Assembly (NCBI GenBank): GCA_025351355.1
Contig: JANXWC010000079.1
Coordinates: 1 to 43,984, forward strand
Direction of reading: 5' to 3'
From: Hyphomicrobiaceae bacterium
GTDB lineage: Bacteria > Pseudomonadota > Alphaproteobacteria > Rhizobiales > Hyphomicrobiaceae
DNA: 43,984 nt
Under the pieces are notes generated by a model, which saw only the letters and a list, made by a program, of their open reading frames with translations, was not told the origin of the DNA and made no database searches. Below are positions 1 to 9,696 of this stretch, one piece after another. Both the position numbers and the translations under genes were made by a program. Positions within the stretch are counted from its first letter, which is position 1; each line of letters begins with the position of its first letter.

Positions 1-67
1 AAGGCACGCGTCCGAAAAAGGTGGCTCGCAGCCTGACCTCATTCTTTAAGCGCGGCCTGCGCCGCAT

Positions 68-271
68 TCAGACCTGTCTGCAAGCCATCTGCGGGCTGCC
101 TGCACTGTGGTCAGTTTGGAGAAACTGATGGATGGTGAGCATGCGTGCCACGAACGCATCAGTACCTATCTCGGTGTGATGAATGACAACTGCGATGGCC
201 GCTAAGGCTCTTCCGGCTTGCAGGGTGGTCAGCAGTTCGGCGGCGGGACGGCCTCCAATGTCATTGCGCAT
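68..271 (-). pseudogene. Truncated acyltransferase family 3 (OafA/YrhL-like), 5' fragment
   Basis: The first ~43 residues read like the start of a membrane acyltransferase of family 3. They carry the stretch LQAGRALAAIAVVIHH, in which the HH is the usual conserved histidine region of TM1. A good ribosome binding site (GAGGAG, about 8 nt ahead of the ATG on the minus strand) shows this is a real gene start. After residue ~43 the similarity ends. The frame runs through unrelated sequence to a stop at residue 68, whereas family members are usually 340-400 residues with ten or so membrane helices. I could not find the rest of the gene in other frames between here and the left edge. It is most likely a relic cut by a deletion or recombination, next to the ccdAB module. 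An assembly or sequencing artefact is an alternative. Confidence 0.55.
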
Positions 272-415
272 TGAGTACTCCTCAGATCACCGGTCGGGTG
301 AATAGCCTACTCACAACGCCTTCGACCCTCAAACTGAAGCAGTATCGCCTCTTGGTCATTTGCTCCATAGGAAGCCTTGGTTGCAATCTGTCCGTAGCCG
401 CACTACCAGCGACAC

Positions 416-709
416 TCACACCCCCACAAACACCAGATCCAACGCCCGCCGCACGTCCCATTCGCGGTCTTTCGCCGAGGCGAGCACCATCTTGATGTCC
501 TTGATCAGCACGGCGCCAAGTTGCTCAGTAGCGAGCAGGTAGGTATTGCCCGAAATCTCGAACGTCGGATGCAATTTCGGCGTGGCCTTGACGCCCTTGA
601 GCAGCAACAACGGTGCGACGACGCGGGTCTGCGTTGCATCGAGCAGGTCTGCCTGAATTAGGATAGCAAGCGATCCGTCCGACAATTTCACAATATCGAA
701 CTGCCGCAT
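416..709 (-). CDS. ccdB: CcdB-type toxin (gyrase poison family)
   Basis: This 97-residue protein matches the CcdB toxin family in length and sequence. It starts MRQFDIVKLSDGSLAILIQ, continues with the typical LLDATQTRVVAPLL segment, and ends in a helix with DLVFVG near the C-terminus. CcdB toxins bind DNA gyrase subunit A and trap cleaved DNA unless neutralised by CcdA. The ATG was chosen because it overlaps the ccdA stop codon by four bases (ATGA), the classic translational coupling of toxin-antitoxin pairs; a longer frame upstream would run back into ccdA. The plasmid F toxin is 101 residues, so this one looks complete. The C-terminal residues essential for killing in F CcdB (W-G-I at the end) are replaced here by FVGV, so activity cannot be assumed. 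Confidence 0.85.
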   Translation of the reverse strand: MRQFDIVKLSDGSLAILIQADLLDATQTRVVAPLLLLKGVKATPKLHPTFEISGNTYLLATEQLGAVLIKDIKMVLASAKDREWDVRRALDLVFVGV

Positions 710-981
710 CACCACGTCTTGAACTTCGCGAGCGGCAATCCGTGCTTTTCGACGTGGGCGTTCATGGACTCGATCGCTTCCCGATTCTCCGCCTTCCACT
801 GGGCTTCGCGAACGGTCTTCAACTCGGCCCTCAGCGCGCGTTCCAGCACGCCCGAAAGATTGAGCCCGGCCGCCTTCGCCTCCGCCGCAATCTCCGGATC
901 GATCGACACGTTGATCGCTTTTTTCCTGATCGTTCCACTATCCGACACCACTAGACTCCAGATCCGTAATGCGCATTTCAA
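709..981 (-). CDS. ccdA: CcdA-type antitoxin
   Basis: This short protein is the partner of the adjacent CcdB. It has the ribbon-helix-helix N-terminal region of CcdA antitoxins (KKAINVSIDPEIAAEAKAAG, then LNLSGVLERALR), and a charged C-terminal tail with NREAIESMNAHVEKHGLPL that in the family wraps around the toxin. CcdA proteins also bind the operon promoter and repress it together with CcdB. The ATG at 981 gives 90 residues. GTG codons at 951 and 948 would give ~79-80 residues, closer to the usual 72-80, and are plausible alternatives. The gene is translationally coupled to ccdB. The pair probably stabilises its chromosomal neighbourhood, and the broken acyltransferase alongside suggests a recombinationally active spot. 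Confidence 0.85.
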   Translation of the reverse strand: MKCALRIWSLVVSDSGTIRKKAINVSIDPEIAAEAKAAGLNLSGVLERALRAELKTVREAQWKAENREAIESMNAHVEKHGLPLAKFKTW

Positions 982-1076
982 ATGTGGATACTAGATGCAG
1001 GGCTGCTGATCGGCAAGTCCGGGGGTCGGGTAAAGTTCAGGTTGTGACTGTGACAATCCGATGATCGTTGCCCGCG

Positions 1077-1718
1077 CTAACCCAACGATATCCGCAATGT
1101 TGCGAGGCGGACGCCGAATGCGACGAGCACGATACCCGAAAGGACCGCAATCGTGCGCGCGACGGCTGGGCGTCGGAGATAATCACGGACCCGCTCCAAG
1201 GCGAGGACCACGAAGCTGTACCACGCCAAGGCGAAGGTCGCGTGGAGCGCGCCGAGGCTAAGTCCTTCTAGCAGCATAGATCCAGCGGGATCCAGAAATT
1301 TGGGGAAGGCAGCCAGATAGAACATCGATTGCTTGGGATTGAGCACGCCGGTCAGCCATCCCTCGGCGATGGCACGGTGATCCGATACGACAGCCAGCTG
1401 AGCGACATTCTCCATTTGACTTGTTGCCGGAACGCCCCTCCAAGCCTCACGCAACGCCATACAGCCAAGATAAATCAAGTAAGCCGAACCTATCAACGTG
1501 AAGACATTAAAGGTCGCAGCCGACGCGAGCATGATTGCCCCGACTCCGACCAGACTGAGCGTCACTTGAAACATGACCGCCAGCGCCAGTCCGGCCGTAT
1601 TCAACAATCCAGCGCGCCGGCCCTGCGTCGGTGTGTTCTTGAGCAGCAAGAAGAGGTTGGGACCGGGCGAGAGCACGATCACCGCGACGAAGGCCGCGAA
1701 CGCAAAATAGGTCGTCAA
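1077..1718 (-). CDS. LysE/RhtB family amino-acid exporter
   Basis: This 213-residue membrane protein has the length and layout of the LysE/RhtB exporter family, with about six hydrophobic helices. The family signature appears near the N-terminus as SPGPN (residues 18-22), followed by a GRRAGLLNTAG loop. A second hallmark, WLTGVLNPKQSMFYLAAFPKF, lies in the middle and is typical of RhtB homoserine/threonine-type exporters. Such proteins sit in the inner membrane and export amino acids or related metabolites by proton antiport. The substrate cannot be told from the sequence. The gene stands alone, in the same direction as ccdAB, with short spacers on both sides and no regulator beside it. Confidence 0.85.
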   Translation of the reverse strand: MTTYFAFAAFVAVIVLSPGPNLFLLLKNTPTQGRRAGLLNTAGLALAVMFQVTLSLVGVGAIMLASAATFNVFTLIGSAYLIYLGCMALREAWRGVPATSQMENVAQLAVVSDHRAIAEGWLTGVLNPKQSMFYLAAFPKFLDPAGSMLLEGLSLGALHATFALAWYSFVVLALERVRDYLRRPAVARTIAVLSGIVLVAFGVRLATLRISLG

Positions 1719-1782
1719 GCCTGCGTTCCCCGATTTTCACGCAATGGCTGGGCCTTCACACCGGCCCACGACCGCGCCTCCC

Positions 1783-2046
1783 TCACTCCCGCTCCATGAT
1801 CAGCCGCACATCTTCCTCGATCATCTTCAGGCGCTCATCATAGATGCCGACCGTGCCGCGCATCATCACCAGCATGGCGGCACTGTCGCGGCCTTGTTTG
1901 CGCACCAATGTCTCAAGCCGATCCATGCGCTCGATGACGCCGGTCATATCGGTCTTCAAGGCAGTCACATCAGTCCTCACCCCCGACATGTCGGACTGAA
2001 TCCGTTTCACTATTTCAAACATCGTGGCTTGCACATAATCGGACAT
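1783..2046 (-). CDS. Small coiled-coil protein of unknown function
   Basis: This 87-residue protein is charged and almost entirely helical. Heptad-like patterns (FEIVKRIQSDMSGV, LKTDMTGVIERMDRLETLV, ERLKMIEEDVRLIMERE) are interrupted by a short GTVGIYD turn. No signal peptide or membrane helix is present. Short proteins of this style are frequent in Rhizobiales as orphan hypotheticals, often with DUF-less coiled coils. The ATG at 2046 was chosen because the coiled-coil character begins there; the open frame extends far upstream only as a shadow opposite the thiE-like gene. It lies 64 nt from the LysE gene and could be an independent unit. Function is unknown. Confidence 0.6.
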   Translation of the reverse strand: MSDYVQATMFEIVKRIQSDMSGVRTDVTALKTDMTGVIERMDRLETLVRKQGRDSAAMLVMMRGTVGIYDERLKMIEEDVRLIMERE

Positions 2047-2211
2047 GGCGAGAACATAACATAAACATTTATGACGCACAACCGCCATTCGGCCAAACAA
2101 TTCCATCCAGTTGCAAATCTTGTTCATCCTTGTGACCTGCCGATGCGAATGTCGTCGTGCCGCCGTATTCTGTGCGATAACCCGGCCAATACCTCCCCAC
2201 CGGAACCGTCG

Positions 2212-2877
2212 ATGAGCAAGTCCAAATCCAAAACTGCGGCCACCGATGTCGATTGGCCCACCTGCCAGCTGATGCTGGTGATCGAGCCGGGACCGGGCGC
2301 GCGTGAGCGCCTGACGGCAGCACTGCAGGCGGCTGACGTGCAAGCCGTTCTGATCAAGCCCAAACCCGGCGATCAGTTGGGCGCGGGCGAAGTGAAGCCA
2401 CTGGTCGACCTGGCGCAGGACCAGGGCGCAGCGGCCATTCTTTTCGAAGATGCCGATCTGGCAAAGACGCTGCGCGCCGATGGGATCCATGTCGCACCGG
2501 GCCTTAACGTGCGCGAACGGGTCACCGCCGCCCGCGCCGTCCTCGGGACCGATGCCAGCATCGGCGTCGACGCCGGCACCTCCCGCCATTACGCGATGGA
2601 AGCGGGCGAAGCTGGCGCCGACTATGTCGCATTCGGTGCGGCGGACGGCTCGACGGAAGCGCGCACGCAGCGCGACGAACTCATTCAATGGTGGGCGGAG
2701 ATATTCGAAGTGCCGTGCGTAGCGCTCGATCTCGCCGATGCCGACGCTGTGGAAAGAGCCGATCATCTCGGCGCCGACTTTGCCGCGCTCTCATTGCCAG
2801 CGCAAATGGCTGTCGCAGATGTCGAGCGCCTTGTCGCCGATACCGGATCACGGATCGCCGACGTCGTCACGGAGTAG
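2212..2877 (+). CDS. Thiamine phosphate synthase-like (ThiE fold) protein, divergent
   Basis: This 221-residue protein aligns with the TIM-barrel thiamine phosphate synthase family. The recognisable elements are LFEDADLAKTLRADGIHV (matching the INDxxDLA...ADGVHLGQ region) and EAGADYVAFG (matching the GADYxGxGP strand). In true ThiE enzymes the N-D pair binds pyrophosphate and magnesium, and a PTxTK loop follows the GADY strand. Here the Asn is Glu and the PTxTK loop is not visible. The protein may have another substrate or a non-enzymatic role. The start is the ATG before SKSKSKTAA; upstream residues in the open frame look non-coding. It is followed 5 nt later by the Sel1-repeat gene, so the two are probably cotranscribed. 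No other thiamine genes are nearby. Confidence 0.7.
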   Translation: MSKSKSKTAATDVDWPTCQLMLVIEPGPGARERLTAALQAADVQAVLIKPKPGDQLGAGEVKPLVDLAQDQGAAAILFEDADLAKTLRADGIHVAPGLNVRERVTAARAVLGTDASIGVDAGTSRHYAMEAGEAGADYVAFGAADGSTEARTQRDELIQWWAEIFEVPCVALDLADADAVERADHLGADFAALSLPAQMAVADVERLVADTGSRIADVVTE

Positions 2878-2882
2878 ACCAT

Positions 2883-4028
2883 ATGCGTCATACCGGAACG
2901 GTTGCGTTCCTGCTCGCCATCTCGCTGTTGCTCAGCGGGGGCGGCGTCGCGCACGCCCAAAGCGAAACCAGTTCGTGGACCAGTTCCGACGATATCGCTG
3001 CACCGGCCGCGCGCGGTGGCGCGCGTAAAATCCTTAAAGCAGTACCCGTGCCGGTGCCGAACAAAACAGCGCTGCCACCCGTCGGCGCTGGCGTCATTAC
3101 CACGCGCGCGCCGGCGCCGCCCGTGCCGACGCTGCCGTCGTCCGTCCCATCGGGCGACACGACGGTTGCCAAGACCGCCGCCGGCAGCGATCCGGCTTAC
3201 GAGGCGTTTGATCAGGGCCGCTATCTGACGGCACTTGAACTTGCCAAGGCGGGCGCCGAGCGCGGCGAGACACAAGCGCCGACCTTGATCGGCCGCATCT
3301 ATCAGGAGGGGCTCGGCGTCCCCCGCGACGATGTGCAGGCAGCGCAGTGGTATCGGCGTGGCGTGGAGTTGGGCGACGTCAACGCCATGTTCGCCTTCGG
3401 CGTCATGCTGGCTGAAGGTGGGGCCATCAAGAAGGACCACGATGGCGCGGCCAAGATGTTCGAGCAGGCAGCCTCGAAAGGACATGTGACGGCCAACTAT
3501 AATCTCGCGCTGCTGTTCCTCAGCGGCGAAGGCAAACCGGAAAATCCCCGCCGAGCCGCGGCTCACCTGCGCTACGCGGCCGAATCCGGATTGCCCAATG
3601 CACAGTACGACCTCGCCACGCTCTACTCGACCGGCAACGGTGTCGATGCCGATGCGGTCGAAGCCGCGCGCTGGTTTCAACGGGCCGCCGAAGCCGGCAT
3701 GCCGGAAGCGCAGTTGGACTTCGGCATCATCCTTTTCCAGGGCAAGGGATTGCCACCCGACCAGAAACGCGGCGCCGAAATGTTCCGCTTGGCGGCCGAG
3801 AAGGGTAACCCCGTCGCCCAGGATAGGCTCGCCCGCTGTCATGCTTTTGGCGCGGGCGTGCCGGCTAATCTGGCCGAAGCGGCCAAGTGGTATCTCATCG
3901 CCAAGTCAGGCGGCGTCGAAGACAAGGGCATGGAGCAGATGGTCGGCAAACTCGCCAAGGCCGATCGCACCAAGGCGGAGCAGGCGGCGATCGCGTGGAA
4001 CGAGCGTGCGGCGGTCCTCCAGCAATGA
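2883..4028 (+). CDS. Secreted Sel1/TPR-like repeat protein
   Basis: This 381-residue protein has an N-terminal signal peptide (hydrophobic run AFLLAISLLLSGGGVAHA, cleavage expected after AHA). A Pro/Ala/Val-rich low-complexity segment follows to about residue 100. About six Sel1-like repeats of ~36 residues then run to the C-terminus, each with the A-x-x-x-L-G-x-x-Y-x-x-G-x-G pattern and an AAKW-x-x-x-A-A-x-x-G helix (for example IGRIYQEGLGVPRDDVQAA). Sel1 repeats form superhelical scaffolds for protein-protein contacts, here in the periplasm. The ATG was chosen because it begins the signal peptide and lies 5 nt after the preceding stop. Its last bases overlap the next gene's ATG, so the three genes look like one operon. 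The partner is unknown. Confidence 0.85.
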   Translation: MRHTGTVAFLLAISLLLSGGGVAHAQSETSSWTSSDDIAAPAARGGARKILKAVPVPVPNKTALPPVGAGVITTRAPAPPVPTLPSSVPSGDTTVAKTAAGSDPAYEAFDQGRYLTALELAKAGAERGETQAPTLIGRIYQEGLGVPRDDVQAAQWYRRGVELGDVNAMFAFGVMLAEGGAIKKDHDGAAKMFEQAASKGHVTANYNLALLFLSGEGKPENPRRAAAHLRYAAESGLPNAQYDLATLYSTGNGVDADAVEAARWFQRAAEAGMPEAQLDFGIILFQGKGLPPDQKRGAEMFRLAAEKGNPVAQDRLARCHAFGAGVPANLAEAAKWYLIAKSGGVEDKGMEQMVGKLAKADRTKAEQAAIAWNERAAVLQQ

Positions 4029-4627
4029 CGCAAAAGCAACCGCTGCGGATCTATTTGGCCGGTCCAGAGGTATTTCTGCCGGACCCGATCGAAGCGGGGC
4101 GTCGCAAATGTGCGCTAGCGCTGCGCTATGGCTTCATCGGACTTTATCCGCTTGATGCGGCGCTCACACTCGATGGACTGCCCAAAGCCGAACAGGCCCG
4201 CCGAATTTCTGCGGCTAACGAAGACCTGATGCGGCAGGCCGACGTCCTCATTGCCAATCTCACACCGTTTCGCGGCGTTTCCATGGATAGCGGCACCGCT
4301 TTCGAGGTGGGCTTCATGCGCGCCTTGGGGCGACCTGTGCTCGGCTATACCAACGTCATGCCGGATTATGCGACACGCGCCGCGGCGTTCAGGCAGCGCG
4401 GCTTCAGCACCGACGACGGCGACCGACCGGATCTGCAGGTCGAGGATTTCGACGCCGCCGAGAACTTGATGATTACCTGTGCCATCGAAGCGTCGGGCGC
4501 GTCGGTCGTGCGGCAGACTGTTGCGCCGGGACTGGAAATCGAACATCTCGGCGGCTTTGAACTTTGCCTGCAGCAGCTGCAAAGGCAGATGTTGGGGACA
4601 GCCGCCACACCGCTGCACCGGTTATAG
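4025..4627 (+). CDS. Nucleoside 2-deoxyribosyltransferase-like protein
   Basis: This 200-residue protein belongs to the nucleoside 2-deoxyribosyltransferase fold. The N-terminal strand-loop RIYLAGPEVFLPD matches the family's first active-site loop. A later segment GVSMDSGTAFEVGFMRALG holds the conserved Asp and the Glu that acts as nucleophile in studied members, and the AFExG context fits the catalytic glutamate. The classic reaction transfers 2-deoxyribose between bases, or hydrolyses the glycosidic bond of modified nucleotides in DNPH1/Rcl-type relatives; which one applies is not evident. The ATG overlaps the preceding Sel1 gene's stop (ATGA), indicating translational coupling. It ends 49 nt from the convergent ligA gene. 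Confidence 0.8.
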   Translation: MTQKQPLRIYLAGPEVFLPDPIEAGRRKCALALRYGFIGLYPLDAALTLDGLPKAEQARRISAANEDLMRQADVLIANLTPFRGVSMDSGTAFEVGFMRALGRPVLGYTNVMPDYATRAAAFRQRGFSTDDGDRPDLQVEDFDAAENLMITCAIEASGASVVRQTVAPGLEIEHLGGFELCLQQLQRQMLGTAATPLHRL

Positions 4628-4676
4628 TTGTCAGTGCCGACGCCAAAAGCTGGTGGCTTTCCACAGCTGCTCGTCG

Positions 4677-7094
<2,418 letters not shown>

Positions 7095-7219
7095 TCATGG
7101 CCTTCTTACGCAACCGAACGGAGCCCGTCCGCACAAATTTGCAATTTTATCCGCGTGTCGTACGTCGAAACTCGCGGCAATAAACGTTCGTCATCAAGCC
7201 AAACGCGCGAACGCCGACC

Positions 7220-8209
7220 TCAGTTCGCGGCCGTTGTCGCCGGCGCGTAGCCGAGACCCATCTGCTTCGGCTTCGCCGTGCTTGCCGTCGGAATATCGCT
7301 GGCGGGTGGTCGTACGGCATTCGGCATTTGATCCGGCGCAGGCAGGCCCTCGGGAACCGGTTGCGGCGTCGGCGCTGGTTTTGCCTGCTGGGCTCCCGGC
7401 AGTATGGATTTCCACGCGCTTGCCAACCAGCCGCCGGATTGCGGCTGCACGCCGCTATTCTTCAACAGCCCATAGGCATCTTTGTACCATGTCGAATTCG
7501 GGAAGTTATGGCCGAGCACGGCGCCCGCCGCCTGTGCTTCCGGCACGATGCCAAGCGTCATATTGCACTCGACCAGGCGGTATAACGCTTCTTCGACGTG
7601 TGCGGTCGTCTGGTAGTCGGTCGCCACAACCTTGAAGCGGTTGATCGCCGCGACGAGATTGTTGGCCTTCTGGTAATACCGCCCGACGCTCATCTCCGAA
7701 GCCGCAAGAATATCCTCGGCGATCAAGATGCGGTTTTCGGCTTGCCGAGTATACGGACTGTCCGGATAGCGCTGGCGCAGTGTCTTGAGTTCGCTCAACG
7801 CCTTGCGCGTCGCCGTCTGGTCGCGCTGCGGTTCCTTGATCTCATCGAAGTGCGCCGAAGCTATGATATGATGGGCAAGCGCCGCTTCCTTGGTCCCCGG
7901 ATGCATCGTCGTGTAGCGTTGCGCGGTCGCGATAGCTTCGGGAAATTTCGCAGCCTTGTAGTAGGCATAGGCCGCCATCACGATCGCACGACGGGCCTCG
8001 GGTGAATACGGATGATCGCGGTCGAGGTCCTCGAAGCGGCGGGCCGCCGTCGTCCAGTTACCCTTCTGCAGCGCGGTGTCGGCGGCTGTATACATCTTGT
8101 CTGGTGGATCCGGATTGAGCATTTTCGCGCTCGTCGTCTCCGACGCACAAGCGCCCAATTGGATCGCTCCTGCGACACAGGCCAGTAGGATGAGTTGCTT
8201 CTTCAGCAC
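7220..8209 (-). CDS. bamD: Outer membrane protein assembly factor BamD (lipoprotein)
   Basis: BamD is the essential lipoprotein subunit of the BAM complex, which inserts beta-barrel proteins into the outer membrane. The 329-residue product begins with a lipoprotein signal peptide whose lipobox is LGAC with Cys21 as the acylated residue. Five TPR-like repeats follow, with family-typical sequences FEDLDRDHPYSPEARRAIVMAAYAYYK and RYPDSPYTRQAENRI. A proline-rich C-terminal tail of ~75 residues (from about residue 255) is longer than in E. coli BamD (245 residues). It lies between lpxC (268-nt gap) and ligA (155-nt gap) on the same strand, the usual alphaproteobacterial position after ftsZ-lpxC. 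Confidence 0.95.
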   Translation of the reverse strand: MLKKQLILLACVAGAIQLGACASETTSAKMLNPDPPDKMYTAADTALQKGNWTTAARRFEDLDRDHPYSPEARRAIVMAAYAYYKAAKFPEAIATAQRYTTMHPGTKEAALAHHIIASAHFDEIKEPQRDQTATRKALSELKTLRQRYPDSPYTRQAENRILIAEDILAASEMSVGRYYQKANNLVAAINRFKVVATDYQTTAHVEEALYRLVECNMTLGIVPEAQAAGAVLGHNFPNSTWYKDAYGLLKNSGVQPQSGGWLASAWKSILPGAQQAKPAPTPQPVPEGLPAPDQMPNAVRPPASDIPTASTAKPKQMGLGYAPATTAAN

Positions 8210-8477
8210 CAGCTAGTCCTTACTTTCGGCCTCGCAGCCGGTATCTACTTGTCGCTGAGCCGCCCTTGAGAGTCACCAGGGGCGTCAAATGTCTCCGGAG
8301 CCGGTTCTCCGATTCGGACCCGTTGAGGATCCACATATTGCATCTATTTGTCCAGCTGCCGTTGTGCTGGTTGATGCGAACGGAAATATGGCGGCCGGCC
8401 ACAATCGCACTTAAAATTCTTTGCACAGTTACCGGCAAACCGCTTCAGACAGAGACCGTCCAGCGCACCGCAATCCC

Positions 8478-9440
8478 TTAAGAACGGTCCGCATCATAGT
8501 TCACGGCCATGATGCCTGCAGAGATATCGACCGGCGCCGCCTCGCGCATGACCCGCGGAGCGCGTTCCCAACGCCATGCCTGGCCTTCGCCACCCGCAAA
8601 CAGCGCTTGCAGCACGTGCGCATTCAAACGGTGTCCGCCGCGCACAGATTTGTAGGCACCTAAGATAGGCGCGCCCGCCAGCGCCAGATCGCCCACCGCG
8701 TCGAGCATTTTATGGCGCACGAATTCCTGTGGATGACGCAATCCGTCGGGGTTTATGATCTTGTCGTCGCCGAGCGCCACGGTGTTATCGAGCGAGGCAC
8801 CGAGCGCAAGACCGGCTTTCCAAAGCTTCTCCACGTCTCGCATGAAGCCGAATGTGCGGGCCCGCGATAGTTCGGAACGGAAGCTGGAGGGAGTCAATTC
8901 CAACGCCAGCCGCTGGCGACCGATCAAGGCTGTCGGAAATTCGATTTCGACATCCAGATGGAAACTACTCGACGGCGTCAATTCGCCGAAACAGTCGCCG
9001 TCCTGCACGCGGACCGGCTTGAGAACTTTGATGAATTTGCGCGGCTCCGAGAGCTCGCGAATGCCCGCTTCTTCGATGGCGGCAACGAACGCCGCCGAAC
9101 TTCCGTCCATGATCGGCACTTCGCGATTATCGATCTCGATGTAGCAATTATCGACATTGAGACCACGCAGCGCCGCGAGCAAATGTTCGACTGTGCCCAC
9201 CGTGACGCCTGTTTCGTCGCCAATTACGGTGCAGAGCGTAAGATTTTTGACCGAGCGCACATCCGCCGCGATCTCCGCAACGATGCGACCACGGCGGCTC
9301 ACGAGGAAGCGAAAGCCGATATCACTTTCTGCCGGATGCAGAACGACCGATACGGGTGCGCCGCTGTGAACTCCCGTTCCAGACAGCTCAACCTCTCGCG
9401 CCAACGTGGTTTGGCGCGCCCCAATGAAGCGTTTCGACAT
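8478..9440 (-). CDS. lpxC: UDP-3-O-acyl-N-acetylglucosamine deacetylase LpxC
   Basis: LpxC catalyses the committed step of lipid A synthesis, zinc-dependent deacetylation of UDP-3-O-acyl-GlcNAc in the cytosol. The 320-residue protein has the expected motifs. VGTVEHLLAAL holds the first zinc histidine, RHKMLDAVGDLAL holds the second zinc histidine and the zinc aspartate, and a C-terminal GGHRLNAHVLQAL holds the general-acid histidine. Length is close to the typical 300-310. The start ATG is preceded by GAGGG on the minus strand. It follows ftsZ with a 256-nt spacer in the same direction, the conserved ftsZ-lpxC order. In other bacteria LpxC is controlled by proteolysis; nothing in the sequence shows this directly. 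Confidence 0.97.
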   Translation of the reverse strand: MSKRFIGARQTTLAREVELSGTGVHSGAPVSVVLHPAESDIGFRFLVSRRGRIVAEIAADVRSVKNLTLCTVIGDETGVTVGTVEHLLAALRGLNVDNCYIEIDNREVPIMDGSSAAFVAAIEEAGIRELSEPRKFIKVLKPVRVQDGDCFGELTPSSSFHLDVEIEFPTALIGRQRLALELTPSSFRSELSRARTFGFMRDVEKLWKAGLALGASLDNTVALGDDKIINPDGLRHPQEFVRHKMLDAVGDLALAGAPILGAYKSVRGGHRLNAHVLQALFAGGEGQAWRWERAPRVMREAAPVDISAGIMAVNYDADRS

Positions 9441-9696
9441 TTCCCTCGATCCCCAATCAGCCGGGCTTCGAATCAGACCAACGCGGTAAGCTACGAAATA
9501 CGGTACGCCCCTATGCCCCTTTGGCCGATTTTTTCCTTATCTACTGGCGTTTGGACCACCCGTTGGATCGGGCCCCTGCCTGTACTGATTCGGAACGGCT
9601 CTTAACGTTATGCATACGCTGGGTAGCTGTTGGGGACAAATCACGGTTTCTTACGCAGTGTTACTGACGCGCCTCATCAAATACGCAACGAATCAA

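Noticed and set aside
2763-3842. Open frame of 359 codons on the minus strand opposite the Sel1-repeat gene
   Set aside because: It has no recognisable domain and a composition typical of antisense frames in GC-rich DNA; the plus-strand Sel1 frame has a signal peptide and repeats.
4628-4676. Possible terminator between the deoxyribosyltransferase-like gene and ligA (AGCTGGTGG/CCACAGCT)
   Set aside because: The stem is short with a bulge and has no T tract, so it is too weak to call.
8210-8477. Small open frames in the bamD-lpxC spacer
   Set aside because: They show no ribosome binding site or conserved sequence, and the spacer is more likely untranslated or promoter sequence.
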